64,000 bases of DNA from UBA1366 sp047602575 (GTDB lineage Bacteria; Bacillota; Clostridia; Oscillospirales; Ruminococcaceae). Positions 57,896 to 64,000 of the stretch are shown here, piece after piece. The DNA lies in the NCBI GenBank assembly GCA_047602575.1, contig JASGGY010000002.1, positions 1 through 64,000 on the forward strand, written 5' to 3'. The translations under genes and the position numbers were made by a program. The notes below the pieces were generated by a model. The model made no database searches. It saw nothing but the letters and a program-made list of their open reading frames with translations, and was not told the DNA's origin. The first letter of the stretch is position 1. Each line of letters begins with the position of its first letter.

Positions 57896-59311
57896 ATGAC
57901 AGGTAAAAAATGTACGGCGGTAATTCTGGCACTTCTTGCGGCGCTCAGCACAAGCGCCTGCGGCAGCAAGGAGGAGGATTCCTCCGAAGCGTTTTCGGGA
58001 ACAGAGAATGTTTCCGTTGCGCCGACGGACAAAATCAGCGCGATTCCCGACGGGCAGGCCCAAGAGATCCTCTACATGGGCGTTGACGATCTCAACCCCA
58101 CGCGCGCAAACCCCGAAAAAACCACACAGCTTGCGCTTTTTGAGGCAAAGGGCGGATCGATTCAGTACACCCCCGTGACCTATGTAGATCGTTTCGACAA
58201 AATCGCGGCAGCGGTCATGGCACAAACCGGCGCGCCGGACATTGTCAACTATGAGTGGCTGTCCTTCCCGTCGCAGGTGGTTGTGGATATGTATAAGCCC
58301 ATTGACAGCCTTGTTGATTTCAACGACTCGCTCTGGTCCGGCGTGAAAAAAACAGCGGATCAGTTCGTGCTCGGCGGCAAGCACTATGTCGCGCCGCTTT
58401 CCTTTGAAGCATCAGCGATAATGTGTTACGACAAAGACAGAATTGACGAGAACAGCCTTGCCGACCCGTATACGCTTTATCAAAAAGGCGAGTGGAACTG
58501 GGATAACTGGGAAAAAATCATGCGCACTTATGTTGAAAACGCTTCCGGTGACGAAGCGCGTTACGGCATCAACGGCTTCTACAAGCAGCATGTGATCCAG
58601 CAGACGGGCAAGACGCTCGTCACTTATGACGCGGCGACCAACCAGTTTTCCGCAAACCTCGATGACCCCGATATCGAAAAAGGTCAGGATTTGTTATATG
58701 ATATGATGAAGGACGGGCTGGTTCTCAACGGCTGGATCGGCGACGCACGCAGCGCTTTCAACAGCGGCTGCCTGTTCTATGCGATGGGCGACTGGGGCTT
58801 CTCCGGAAAAACAAACGGTCCGAAGGACGACGACAACTGGCTCGTTGTGCCGATGCCGCAGTACACCGGCAACCCGCAGAACATCACCACCTCCGACATG
58901 AAGGCGTTTATGTGGATGAAGACCTCCGAAAAGGATGCGGCGGTGAAATGCTGGCTGGAATGCTGCCGTGTGGCGGCGACCGACCCGACCTATCTGGAAA
59001 CCACCAAGCAGAAATTCATGCAGAACAACCCCAACTGGACGGATGAAATGTACGACGTCAAGCGCGCGGTAAGCTCGGACGACTACCTGATGGTATTCGA
59101 TTACGCATACGGGCTTTCCGCTGCTATGGGCGACCCGAAGGGCTTTGACGGCAACACGAGTCTGGTGGACGCGCTGTACACCTTTGCGTCGTCACTCGAC
59201 GAGGACGGCAACCAGCCCACCTGGACGCAGCTGCGTGAGCAATACGAACAGACCGTGCAGTATGAGGTAGACACCATCAACAAAAAGGTTGCGGATTACA
59301 ACGCAAAATAA
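57896..59311 (+). CDS. Extracellular sugar-binding lipoprotein of an ABC importer
   Basis: A 471-residue family-1 solute-binding protein. AAAGGAGG precedes the ATG. Its signal peptide ends in the lipobox TSAC, followed by a Ser/Glu-rich spacer. The two-lobed fold is evident from ILYMGVDDLNPTRANPEKTT, AAAVMAQTGAPDIVNYEWLS, YVAPLSFEASAIMCYDKDRI and MGDWGFSGKTNGPKDDDNWL. It follows the GH5 gene by 24 bases, so it likely captures oligosaccharides released by that enzyme. No permease or ATPase genes follow before the tRNA, so the rest of the importer must be encoded elsewhere. Confidence 0.9.
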   Translation: MTGKKCTAVILALLAALSTSACGSKEEDSSEAFSGTENVSVAPTDKISAIPDGQAQEILYMGVDDLNPTRANPEKTTQLALFEAKGGSIQYTPVTYVDRFDKIAAAVMAQTGAPDIVNYEWLSFPSQVVVDMYKPIDSLVDFNDSLWSGVKKTADQFVLGGKHYVAPLSFEASAIMCYDKDRIDENSLADPYTLYQKGEWNWDNWEKIMRTYVENASGDEARYGINGFYKQHVIQQTGKTLVTYDAATNQFSANLDDPDIEKGQDLLYDMMKDGLVLNGWIGDARSAFNSGCLFYAMGDWGFSGKTNGPKDDDNWLVVPMPQYTGNPQNITTSDMKAFMWMKTSEKDAAVKCWLECCRVAATDPTYLETTKQKFMQNNPNWTDEMYDVKRAVSSDDYLMVFDYAYGLSAAMGDPKGFDGNTSLVDALYTFASSLDEDGNQPTWTQLREQYEQTVQYEVDTINKKVADYNAK

Positions 59312-59350
59312 CGGATTTACTTACAACACGCATGATTCTATTCCTCCATC

Positions 59351-59388
59351 CCGCGCCCTCTGAAAAGAAACAGGGGGCGCGGATTTAT
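59351..59388 (+). terminator. Terminator of the GH43-GH5-binding-protein unit
   Basis: CCGCGCCCTCTG and CAGGGGGCGCGG form a 12-pair stem followed by ATTTATT. Confidence 0.85.
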
Positions 59389-59486
59389 TGTACGGATGGG
59401 GGCTAACGGCGCGCGGGGGCGTCGTGCCCAATGGGGAGGGGGGTGGGATAGCATGATGAAAAAATGATTTTTATCGCAAAAAACAC

Positions 59487-59515
59487 TTGACAAACGGCGC
59501 GGGATGTGGTAATAT
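59487..59515 (+). promoter_or_regulatory. Promoter of the tRNA-Arg gene
   Basis: TTGACA, 17 bases, TAATAT; about 44 bases upstream of the tRNA. Confidence 0.88.
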
Positions 59516-59558
59516 GTTATTCTGCGGGGCGAGAGAGAAACCGCAGCGAGCATTTTGT

Positions 59559-59635
59559 GCGTTGTTAGCTCAGCCGGATAGAGTGACTGGCTACGAACCA
59601 GTAGGTCGGGGGTTCGAGTCCCTCACAGCGCGCCA
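59559..59635 (+). tRNA. tRNA-Arg (anticodon ACG)
   Basis: 77 bases folding into a full cloverleaf. Acceptor GCGTTGT pairs with ACAGCGC, then discriminator G and an encoded CCA. The anticodon arm is ACTGG-CTACGAA-CCAGT, giving ACG (normally edited to ICG). The T arm is GGGGG-TTCGAGT-CCCTC. Its 3' end borders an integrated element. Confidence 0.97.
59607..59635. other. Candidate attachment site (attL) in the tRNA-Arg 3' end
   Basis: Element-type DNA with a tyrosine integrase begins directly after the tRNA. Such integrases usually recombine within the T arm and acceptor 3' end, which stays intact here. The matching direct repeat should lie beyond the right edge. Inferred, not proven. Confidence 0.55.
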
Positions 59636-59756
59636 AAGCAGATTTCCCGTGTTTACGGGGATTTCCGTTCTTCTGATGTAGGTCAGGAGGGCGGATTTTT
59701 GTTTTATGAAAAGTCCAAAACCCAATAATAACCCAACAATTTTCCAAAAACGAATT

Positions 59757-59801
59757 GAAAAGCGGGACTTGCACCGAAAAAACGTGCAGTCCCGCTTTGT
59801 T
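59757..59801. terminator. Bidirectional terminator at the integrase 3' end
   Basis: AAAAGCGGGACTTGCAC and GTGCAGTCCCGCTTT pair with one bulge, with A/T runs outside. It sits just beyond the integrase stop. Confidence 0.85.
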
Positions 59802-61219
59802 TTATTGCGCGTTTTTATCCTGCCCACCCCGAAGTATCACGTCGGCAATACACTCGGCGGACTTCTCGTCGGCTTCTTTCATGATATGGCTGTAAATGTC
59901 GGTCGTGGTTGAAACCTTGCTATGCCCCAATCGCTTGCTTATGCTGATGCTGTCCACGCCGTTGAAATACAGCACGGAAGCCATTGTATGCCGGAACGCG
60001 TGAGGGTTAATATGTGGAAGCCCGTTGCGCTCTGAGAACTCCACAAGCCACGCGTTAATGGTGTCGGGGTCATGGGCTTGCCCTCATTGCCGGACTTCTC
60101 CTGAAAGAACAGAAAGCCCGAATTATGCCAGAGTGAGCCGTACTTACTCGATTGCTCCATGTACCAGAGCCGGTACTGCTTAAGAAGCTCCATTGTTTCC
60201 GGCGGAAGCTTAACCCAACGGTCAGAGCTTGTGGTTTTGGTACTGTCCTCGTACAGTCCTATCTCCGGCGAATACAGTAAATTACGGCAGATGTGAATCT
60301 TATTATTTTTCCAGTCAATGCAGCTCCACTTCAAGCCCGCTATTTCTCCACGCCTTGCGCCGGTTATCAGAAACAGGTGTACAATCGCTTTCCACTTAAT
60401 CGGGACGGCTTCCAGACAGTCGCGGATCTGCTCAATGTCATCAAGCTGGAAGTAGTTCGCCGGTTTGACCGTTATCTTCGGCGGGGTGGCTTTCCGCGAG
60501 GGACTGAACAGGATGAGGGATTCCTTTTCAGCCTGATTGAGAACCGCAGAAATAAAGCGGTGATACTCATTGATGGTCTTGTTTGAAAGCGGCTCTTGAT
60601 TCTTGGCGACGGTGAAAAGTGCGGAAACATCTTTGCCCAAAGCTTCCGCAAGCTTCAAAGCGGAATTATGTTCAACGGTCTTTCCGGCGCAGGCGGTTTC
60701 TATGGTGTTTATGCAAAGTCCCGCTTTTTCGGAAAGCGCTTTCTGCGTATAGCCTGCTGCTTTTACTTGCTCCTTGAAGTCCTTGCGCGGCTTACAGCGG
60801 GCTTGATTCCCTCTTACGCCCTCTTGTGAAAGCTGCTCATAGAAAATATTCAAGTGCTGTGCTTTCAGGTCACCAATGCGTATATGCCCGATTGCTTGAG
60901 TAGTTCTCTTGAGCAGATACCGGTACAGCTCAATTGTGCGGCGTTTTACGCCTGTACGCTCTTTCAAAGCTATAACGTATTCGGCATACTGCGCGAACGT
61001 CTGACGAGTGTCAGCTACAAGCCCGCTTTTGCATTTCCCCTCAAACTCCACGACAAACTTGTTCAGGGCTTTCTCGTTCTGCTTGGCAGTTTTGGCGAGG
61101 TCTGGTGAAAAGGAAGCTGTATATGGCTTCAAATTCTTGCCGTCCTCGTCCTTGTGGACGCGCACGGAGTAGCTTATGACCTCACTGGTTTTGTTATAGC
61201 GGAGTTGAACATATGCCAT
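59802..61219 (-). CDS. int: Tyrosine integrase with inserted XRE-like HTH domain, one frameshift
   Basis: A site-specific recombinase of the Tn916/phage type, about 472 residues once corrected. Residues 1-65 form an arm-binding domain (MAYVQLRYNKTSEVISYSVR). The core-binding domain (TFAQYAEYVIALKERTGVKR) is interrupted at about 160-205 by an XRE-like helix-turn-helix (FKEQVKAAGYTQKALSEKAG, LKLAEALGKDVSALF), then resumes at SNKTINEYHRFISAVLNQAE. The catalytic Arg is in TGARRGEIAGLKW. The frame breaks at 60066-60069 (minus-strand CCCC should be CCCCC). In the next frame follow NPHAFRHTMASVLYFNGVDS, RLGHSKVSTTTDIYSHIM with the nucleophile Tyr, and the stop at 59802. Transcription runs toward the tRNA, as is usual at att sites. 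Confidence 0.9.
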
Positions 61220-61240
61220 GCTAATCAGCTCCCAATGATG

Positions 61241-61900
61241 TTATTCTTTATTTATTTCTTGATTGTTGAAGTCAGCAAGTATCCAAGAAAGTAATGAATT
61301 ACACGATTCTGTATTTTCCATTACAAGCGAATAATATTCATTCATAACATTCTTTAAACATGGAGACACTCTTTTACAATCGGTTGTATATGTTTGTAAG
61401 ATTAACTTCATGATCTCCGAATAGCGGAAAATAACATCTCGCATATGTGAAAACAACAACTTATTAAAATCTATTGTTAATCGGAAATAAGAATCCATAT
61501 CTGCGGCTAATTTACCGGATTCAATGGCTTTATTCATACAAAAATTTAAATCCGTAAATATACTGTGAGCTAATGGTTGAAAATTTCTCTTGTAATTTAT
61601 GAGATGATCATTGTACTCTTTCTCATTAATAGAAAGTTCGGCAAAGCTAATTGGTTCAAATGTGTTTGAAATCCCAAGTAAGTAATCTGTAGATACATTA
61701 AAGCATTCAGATACTCGTACAAGAGCATCAATATCGGGATTGGTTTCACCTCTAATCCATTTCCCGATATTCTGCCTGGACGTTCCTATTTTATCAGCTA
61801 GGTATTGATGAGTATAGGTTGCAGCCAAATCCTTAAATCTTTGCGTGAATGGAGATTCTTGCTTTCGGCTTGGTCTTCCAATGCTATTTTCTTGAGTCAT
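61241..61900 (-). CDS. XRE/Cro-CI-like repressor of the element
   Basis: 219 residues. The helix-turn-helix is at about residues 20-80 (LAATYTHQYLADKIGTSRQN followed by IGKWIRGETNPDIDALVRVS). The C-terminal 130 residues are alpha-helical and match no family recognised here; there is no LexA-like protease motif. AT-rich codon use separates it from the chromosomal genes. It lies between the integrase and a divergent promoter whose -10 box is flanked by an 11-base inverted repeat, so it probably represses the rightward genes and its own message. Confidence 0.88.
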   Translation of the reverse strand: MTQENSIGRPSRKQESPFTQRFKDLAATYTHQYLADKIGTSRQNIGKWIRGETNPDIDALVRVSECFNVSTDYLLGISNTFEPISFAELSINEKEYNDHLINYKRNFQPLAHSIFTDLNFCMNKAIESGKLAADMDSYFRLTIDFNKLLFSHMRDVIFRYSEIMKLILQTYTTDCKRVSPCLKNVMNEYYSLVMENTESCNSLLSWILADFNNQEINKE

Positions 61901-61957
61901 TCTTCTTGGTCTCCTTTTGAAAATATAATTTCGTAGTCTTAATAACAGAAATTATTA

Positions 61958-62000
61958 TTGACAAATCATTTTATTTGCTTTATAATAATAGCAAATAAAA
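61958..62000 (+). promoter_or_regulatory. Rightward element promoter with repressor operator
   Basis: TTGACA (61958-61963), 17 bases, TATAAT (61981-61986), both perfect. TTTTATTTGCT (61969-61979) and AGCAAATAAAA (61990-62000) form a perfect 11-base inverted repeat around the -10 box, ideal for repression by the adjacent XRE protein. Confidence 0.88.
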
Positions 62001-62006
62001 GTTCCT

Positions 62007-62219
62007 ATGTCAAACCAAAAGAAAAATAAATTTCAAAAAGCATGTGAACCCATGAAAAACCTTAATGTACTGTCCCCTGAGGAGCGAGAGGTAGCTGAAG
62101 CAAAGCGCGAATACCAAAGGCGATGGAGAGCTGCAAACAAGGACAAGGTAAAAGAGCATAACCACCGCTTCTATGCGAAGCAGGCAGCAAAGCTCAAAAC
62201 CCAAAAAGAAACCGCCTGA
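62007..62219 (+). CDS. Small basic protein of the element
   Basis: 70 residues, highly charged and probably helical (EEREVAEAKREYQRRWRAAN). Pattern and size are common in early regions of Clostridia elements, but no function is known. The predicted transcription start leaves only about 14 leader bases and there is no clear ribosome site, so initiation may be near-leaderless or at the later ATG at 62052. Confidence 0.6.
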   Translation: MSNQKKNKFQKACEPMKNLNVLSPEEREVAEAKREYQRRWRAANKDKVKEHNHRFYAKQAAKLKTQKETA

Positions 62220-62349
62220 GTACAGCGAATACTCAGACGGCAGCGGGTATCACGCCCACGAGAACACACCCAACGTTGAAATGCGTTCCTGCCTGTATTG
62301 TACCCCAATTTCGGCGGGAATACAAGCCGATTACGGCAGAAAGGACGCC

Positions 62350-62538
62350 ATGACCGAAATTAAAATTCCCCCAATGCGGAGTATCAAGCAGGCTGCGGCT
62401 GAATGTTCAATTCCTGAGCATTTCCTCCGACAGCTCGTGAAGCAGAACAAAGTTGTTTACGTGAGAACAGGCACGAAAGCACTTGTTAATCTGGAGAGCC
62501 TCGCCGCTTATCTGAGCAGCGGAGAGCAGGGGGCTTGA
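62350..62538 (+). CDS. Excisionase-like helix-turn-helix protein
   Basis: 62 residues from the ATG at 62350, which has AAAGGA upstream; the open frame extends further 5' without a site. The sequence MRSIKQAAAECSIPEHFLRQ and VVYVRTGTKALVNLESLAAY fits the MerR/Xis-like HTH_17 pattern that reads a recognition helix plus wing. It probably directs integrase toward excision or regulates the element. The next gene starts two bases after its stop. Confidence 0.78.
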   Translation: MTEIKIPPMRSIKQAAAECSIPEHFLRQLVKQNKVVYVRTGTKALVNLESLAAYLSSGEQGA

Positions 62539-62539
62539 C

Positions 62540-62830
62540 ATGGTTAACATAATTGAGTATATCTCGACAGGTGCAGAGAATGCCGTTACACAAGCGAAAC
62601 TTGCTGCGGTTCTGGGGGTGGAAACCCGAACAGTGCGCCAACTCATACACAAAGCCCGCTGTATGGGCGCGGTGATCTGCTCCACACCGGATGAACGCAC
62701 TGGGGGCTATTATCTTCCCGCCTCGCCGGAGCAGGCAAAGCCCTATGTGCGGTTTCAGCAGTCCAGAAATAAGAGCGCACAGCGGGCGTTGAGAAGCGCT
62801 GAGGATTATATTCAGGAACGGGAGGAATAA
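62540..62830 (+). CDS. Winged-helix DNA-binding protein of the element
   Basis: 96 residues with GGGGG before the ATG. It contains an N-terminal helix-turn-helix (NAVTQAKLAAVLGVETRTVR) and a wing-like strand pair (GAVICSTPDERTGGYYLPAS), then a charged helix. Similar small proteins precede primase genes in Clostridia elements. Direct role unknown; replication initiation or regulation is likely. Confidence 0.72.
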   Translation: MVNIIEYISTGAENAVTQAKLAAVLGVETRTVRQLIHKARCMGAVICSTPDERTGGYYLPASPEQAKPYVRFQQSRNKSAQRALRSAEDYIQEREE

Positions 62831-62835
62831 CACCT

Positions 62836-63318
62836 GTGATAAACATCCAGTCAATCCCCGAAGCCCTGAAAGTATCCGCGTTGTTCTGCCTGTGGAGGTA
62901 TGAGGAACGGAAAGGAAAACGTACCAAAGTTCCATATAACCCGCATACAAAGGGTAAGGCACAGCCGAACAACCCGGACACCTTCGCGCCCTTTGAGGTG
63001 GCGGTGAGCGCCGCAGATGGCTTTGACGGTGTCGGCATCGGGATTTTCGATGACGTCTGCGCGGTGGACATTGACCACTGCGTCAATCCTGAAACCGGCG
63101 AGGTTTCCCCGATGGCGCTTGGTATTGTGGAAACCATGCGTTCGTACACCGAGATAAGCCCGAGCGGAAAAGGTGTCCGGATTCTGTTCAAAGCACCCGG
63201 TAGCCGGTACGACAAGACGCGGTATTACATCAACAACCAGAAACGCGGACTTGAAATCTACGCAGCGGGTGTTACGCAGAAATACGTCACCGTAACGGGT
63301 AACGCATGCGCTTGTTGA
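62836..63318 (+). pseudogene. Element primase N-terminal domain, truncated
   Basis: 160 residues from a GTG start (62836) behind GGAGGAA. It matches the N-terminal primase-polymerase-type part of large element primases: CLWRYEERKGKRTKVPYNPH, FDGVGIGIFDDVCAVDIDHC (with the acidic catalytic pair) and SYTEISPSGKGVRILFKAPG. It reaches the YAAGVTQKYVTVTGNA strand and stops after three unrelated residues. Complete relatives continue for several hundred residues with a helicase domain. Truncation appears to result from a deletion or recombination joint rather than a one-base shift, since no other frame continues the family. Primer synthesis is therefore doubtful. Confidence 0.75.
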
Positions 63319-63866
63319 AAGATGGTTTAATGAACGCATCTATGGAATTCACCAATGCTGACAACGAGCTTCTTGAAGCAGGAGATCTGTTTGAAGTTAA
63401 ACAAATGAGGTATCAGGACAACATTGAAAACCTCCTTGACCGCCTGAAGAAACCCGAAGTAAGCAAATTCGTGAATGAGTATATCAAGGATTACAAAATT
63501 TCGTCGGAAAATGAAATTGTTAAGCTGTATCTGTCAGAAGACGGGCGGCAGATTTCCACCGAGAGAATTAGGAACAACGGAATTTATGACAAGTCAGCCG
63601 ATTGCACGGAGTGTGAATTTTATCTTCCGTCCGGTTATCGCGTTGATCAGCGCAATGGGAGGACAAGGGTGGTGAATCAGCAGGGAGAAGCCGTATTCTT
63701 CCGACCTAAAAACGGAGAGCCTGTACTGTATAACCCTGATGAGCGCTACACTTTTACCATTCTTCAACACGCCGACCGGTCGCAGGGGTGGACGAAGCCG
63801 TCAAACGACTTATCAGTATCAAAACCGCCGCCCATTATAAGGGCAAATAAATCCCGCGGACGATAG
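63306..63866 (+). CDS. Hypothetical protein of the element
   Basis: 186 residues from the ATG at 63306, or 178 from the ATG at 63330 (MNASMEFTNADNELLEAGDL), which is more likely given GAAAGATGG upstream. A helical N-terminus (NIENLLDRLKKPEVSKFVNE) is followed by a strand-rich part (YDKSADCTECEFYLPSGYRV) with two close Cys. No family is recognised. It overlaps the end of the truncated primase, so its 5' end may be a fusion joint. Confidence 0.55.
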   Translation: MRLLKDGLMNASMEFTNADNELLEAGDLFEVKQMRYQDNIENLLDRLKKPEVSKFVNEYIKDYKISSENEIVKLYLSEDGRQISTERIRNNGIYDKSADCTECEFYLPSGYRVDQRNGRTRVVNQQGEAVFFRPKNGEPVLYNPDERYTFTILQHADRSQGWTKPSNDLSVSKPPPIIRANKSRGR

Positions 63867-63884
63867 ACGATAGGAGGAACAACC

Positions 63885-64000
63885 GTGAAAAGCTTATACA
63901 ATGAAAAAGAGAACAGTTTTTTTTTTCGGAAAGCGATAACCGGATGTATGCTGTCGTTGATACCCGAGATGAAAATGACGGTTCCCGAACAGCTATACTG
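63885..64000 (+). CDS. Partial ORF at the right edge, possibly frameshifted at a T run
   Basis: A GTG start behind TAGGAGGA opens a frame to the window end (MKSLYNEKENS). After a run of ten T (63917-63926) the frame becomes less protein-like. One extra T would give SESDNRMYAVVDTRDENDGS, which looks more natural. Product unknown. Confidence 0.5.
   Translation, partial: MKSLYNEKENSFFFRKAITGCMLSLIPEMKMTVPEQLY

Larger units (their letters stand above)
59636..64000. mobile_element. Integrated element at tRNA-Arg, left end (prophage or ICE/IME)
   Basis: It contains, in order: integrase pointing to the tRNA, an XRE repressor, an operator-flanked promoter, small DNA-binding proteins, a truncated primase and unrecognised ORFs. 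The regulator region is visibly more AT-rich than the flanking chromosome. No capsid, relaxase or conjugation gene is seen in this part, so its class is not resolved. Confidence 0.85.

Noticed and set aside
59338..59553. 71-residue minus-strand open frame upstream of the tRNA
   Set aside because: Covers the terminator and tRNA promoter; low-complexity composition and no ribosome site.
59641..59700. Possible intact second tRNA or second att repeat just after tRNA-Arg
   Set aside because: Only a short TTTCCCGT/ACGGGGA hairpin is present; no cloverleaf and no copy of the tRNA 3' end.

Overview
The window looks like a chromosomal segment of an anaerobic, plant-polysaccharide-degrading Clostridia, probably an Oscillospirales/Ruminococcaceae-type gut or rumen bacterium. 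The support is moderately high GC, a Firmicutes-style gene set (RNase J, RecD2, ComFC, CpsBCD tyrosine kinase system, ECF sigma plus membrane anti-sigma), strong Shine-Dalgarno sites, many TTG/GTG starts, sigma-A-type promoters with 16-18 bp spacing, and extracellular or phosphorolytic enzymes for beta-mannan, cellulose and hemicellulose. The taxonomic call is inference; no rRNA gene is present.

Layout. 1-2.7 kb: a heavily frameshifted L-fucose isomerase and a GH130 mannoside phosphorylase carrying one frameshift. 3-8 kb: a zinc-ribbon membrane protein (one frameshift), then a membrane-fusion lipoprotein and a large FtsX-type permease with no ATPase beside them. 8.2-14.7 kb (minus strand): an ECF sigma/anti-sigma pair and a heterodimeric multidrug-type ABC exporter with a palindromic operator candidate at its promoter. 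14.9-17.2 kb: serC-serA. 17.3-24.8 kb (mostly minus): glycosyltransferase, TatD, a plus-strand lipoprotein, GNAT, polyphosphate kinase, amidohydrolase, PP2C phosphatase. 25.1-33.2 kb (minus): a CAX Ca2+/H+ antiporter, then a probable six-gene unit (AI-2E permease, small membrane protein, RecD2, ComFC, a mutarotase-like protein, a CE2/GDSL esterase). 33.2-43.9 kb (minus): RNase J, a nucleotidyltransferase-phosphomannomutase fusion, HflX, Nudix hydrolase, CpsB/CpsD/CpsC, and YifB. 44-54 kb (plus): phosphohexomutase, then rpoB-rpoC behind a perfect-consensus promoter. 54.3-59.3 kb: an AraC regulator divergent from a GH43-GH5-solute-binding-protein cluster. 59.5-64 kb: a tRNA-Arg(ACG) followed directly by an integrated element with tyrosine integrase, XRE repressor, operator-flanked promoter, small DNA-binding proteins and a truncated primase; it runs off the right edge.

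Two features cut across the window. First, a family of short palindromic repeats (four copies) always lies just 3' of a coding sequence and in the same orientation as that gene, after GH130, the FtsX permease, rpoC and the AraC gene. Second, at least twelve apparent one-base frameshifts are present, several in or beside homopolymers. They are densest in the first 1.4 kb, while very large genes such as rpoB, rpoC and ppk are intact. This fits residual sequencing/assembly error better than gene decay, so the affected genes may be functional.

Functionally, the carbohydrate genes (GH130, FucI, GH43, GH5, CE2, sugar-binding lipoprotein) suggest breakdown of plant mannans and xylans. The Cps triad and the sigma/anti-sigma pair point to envelope control. 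The 59.5 kb element is the main acquired DNA.
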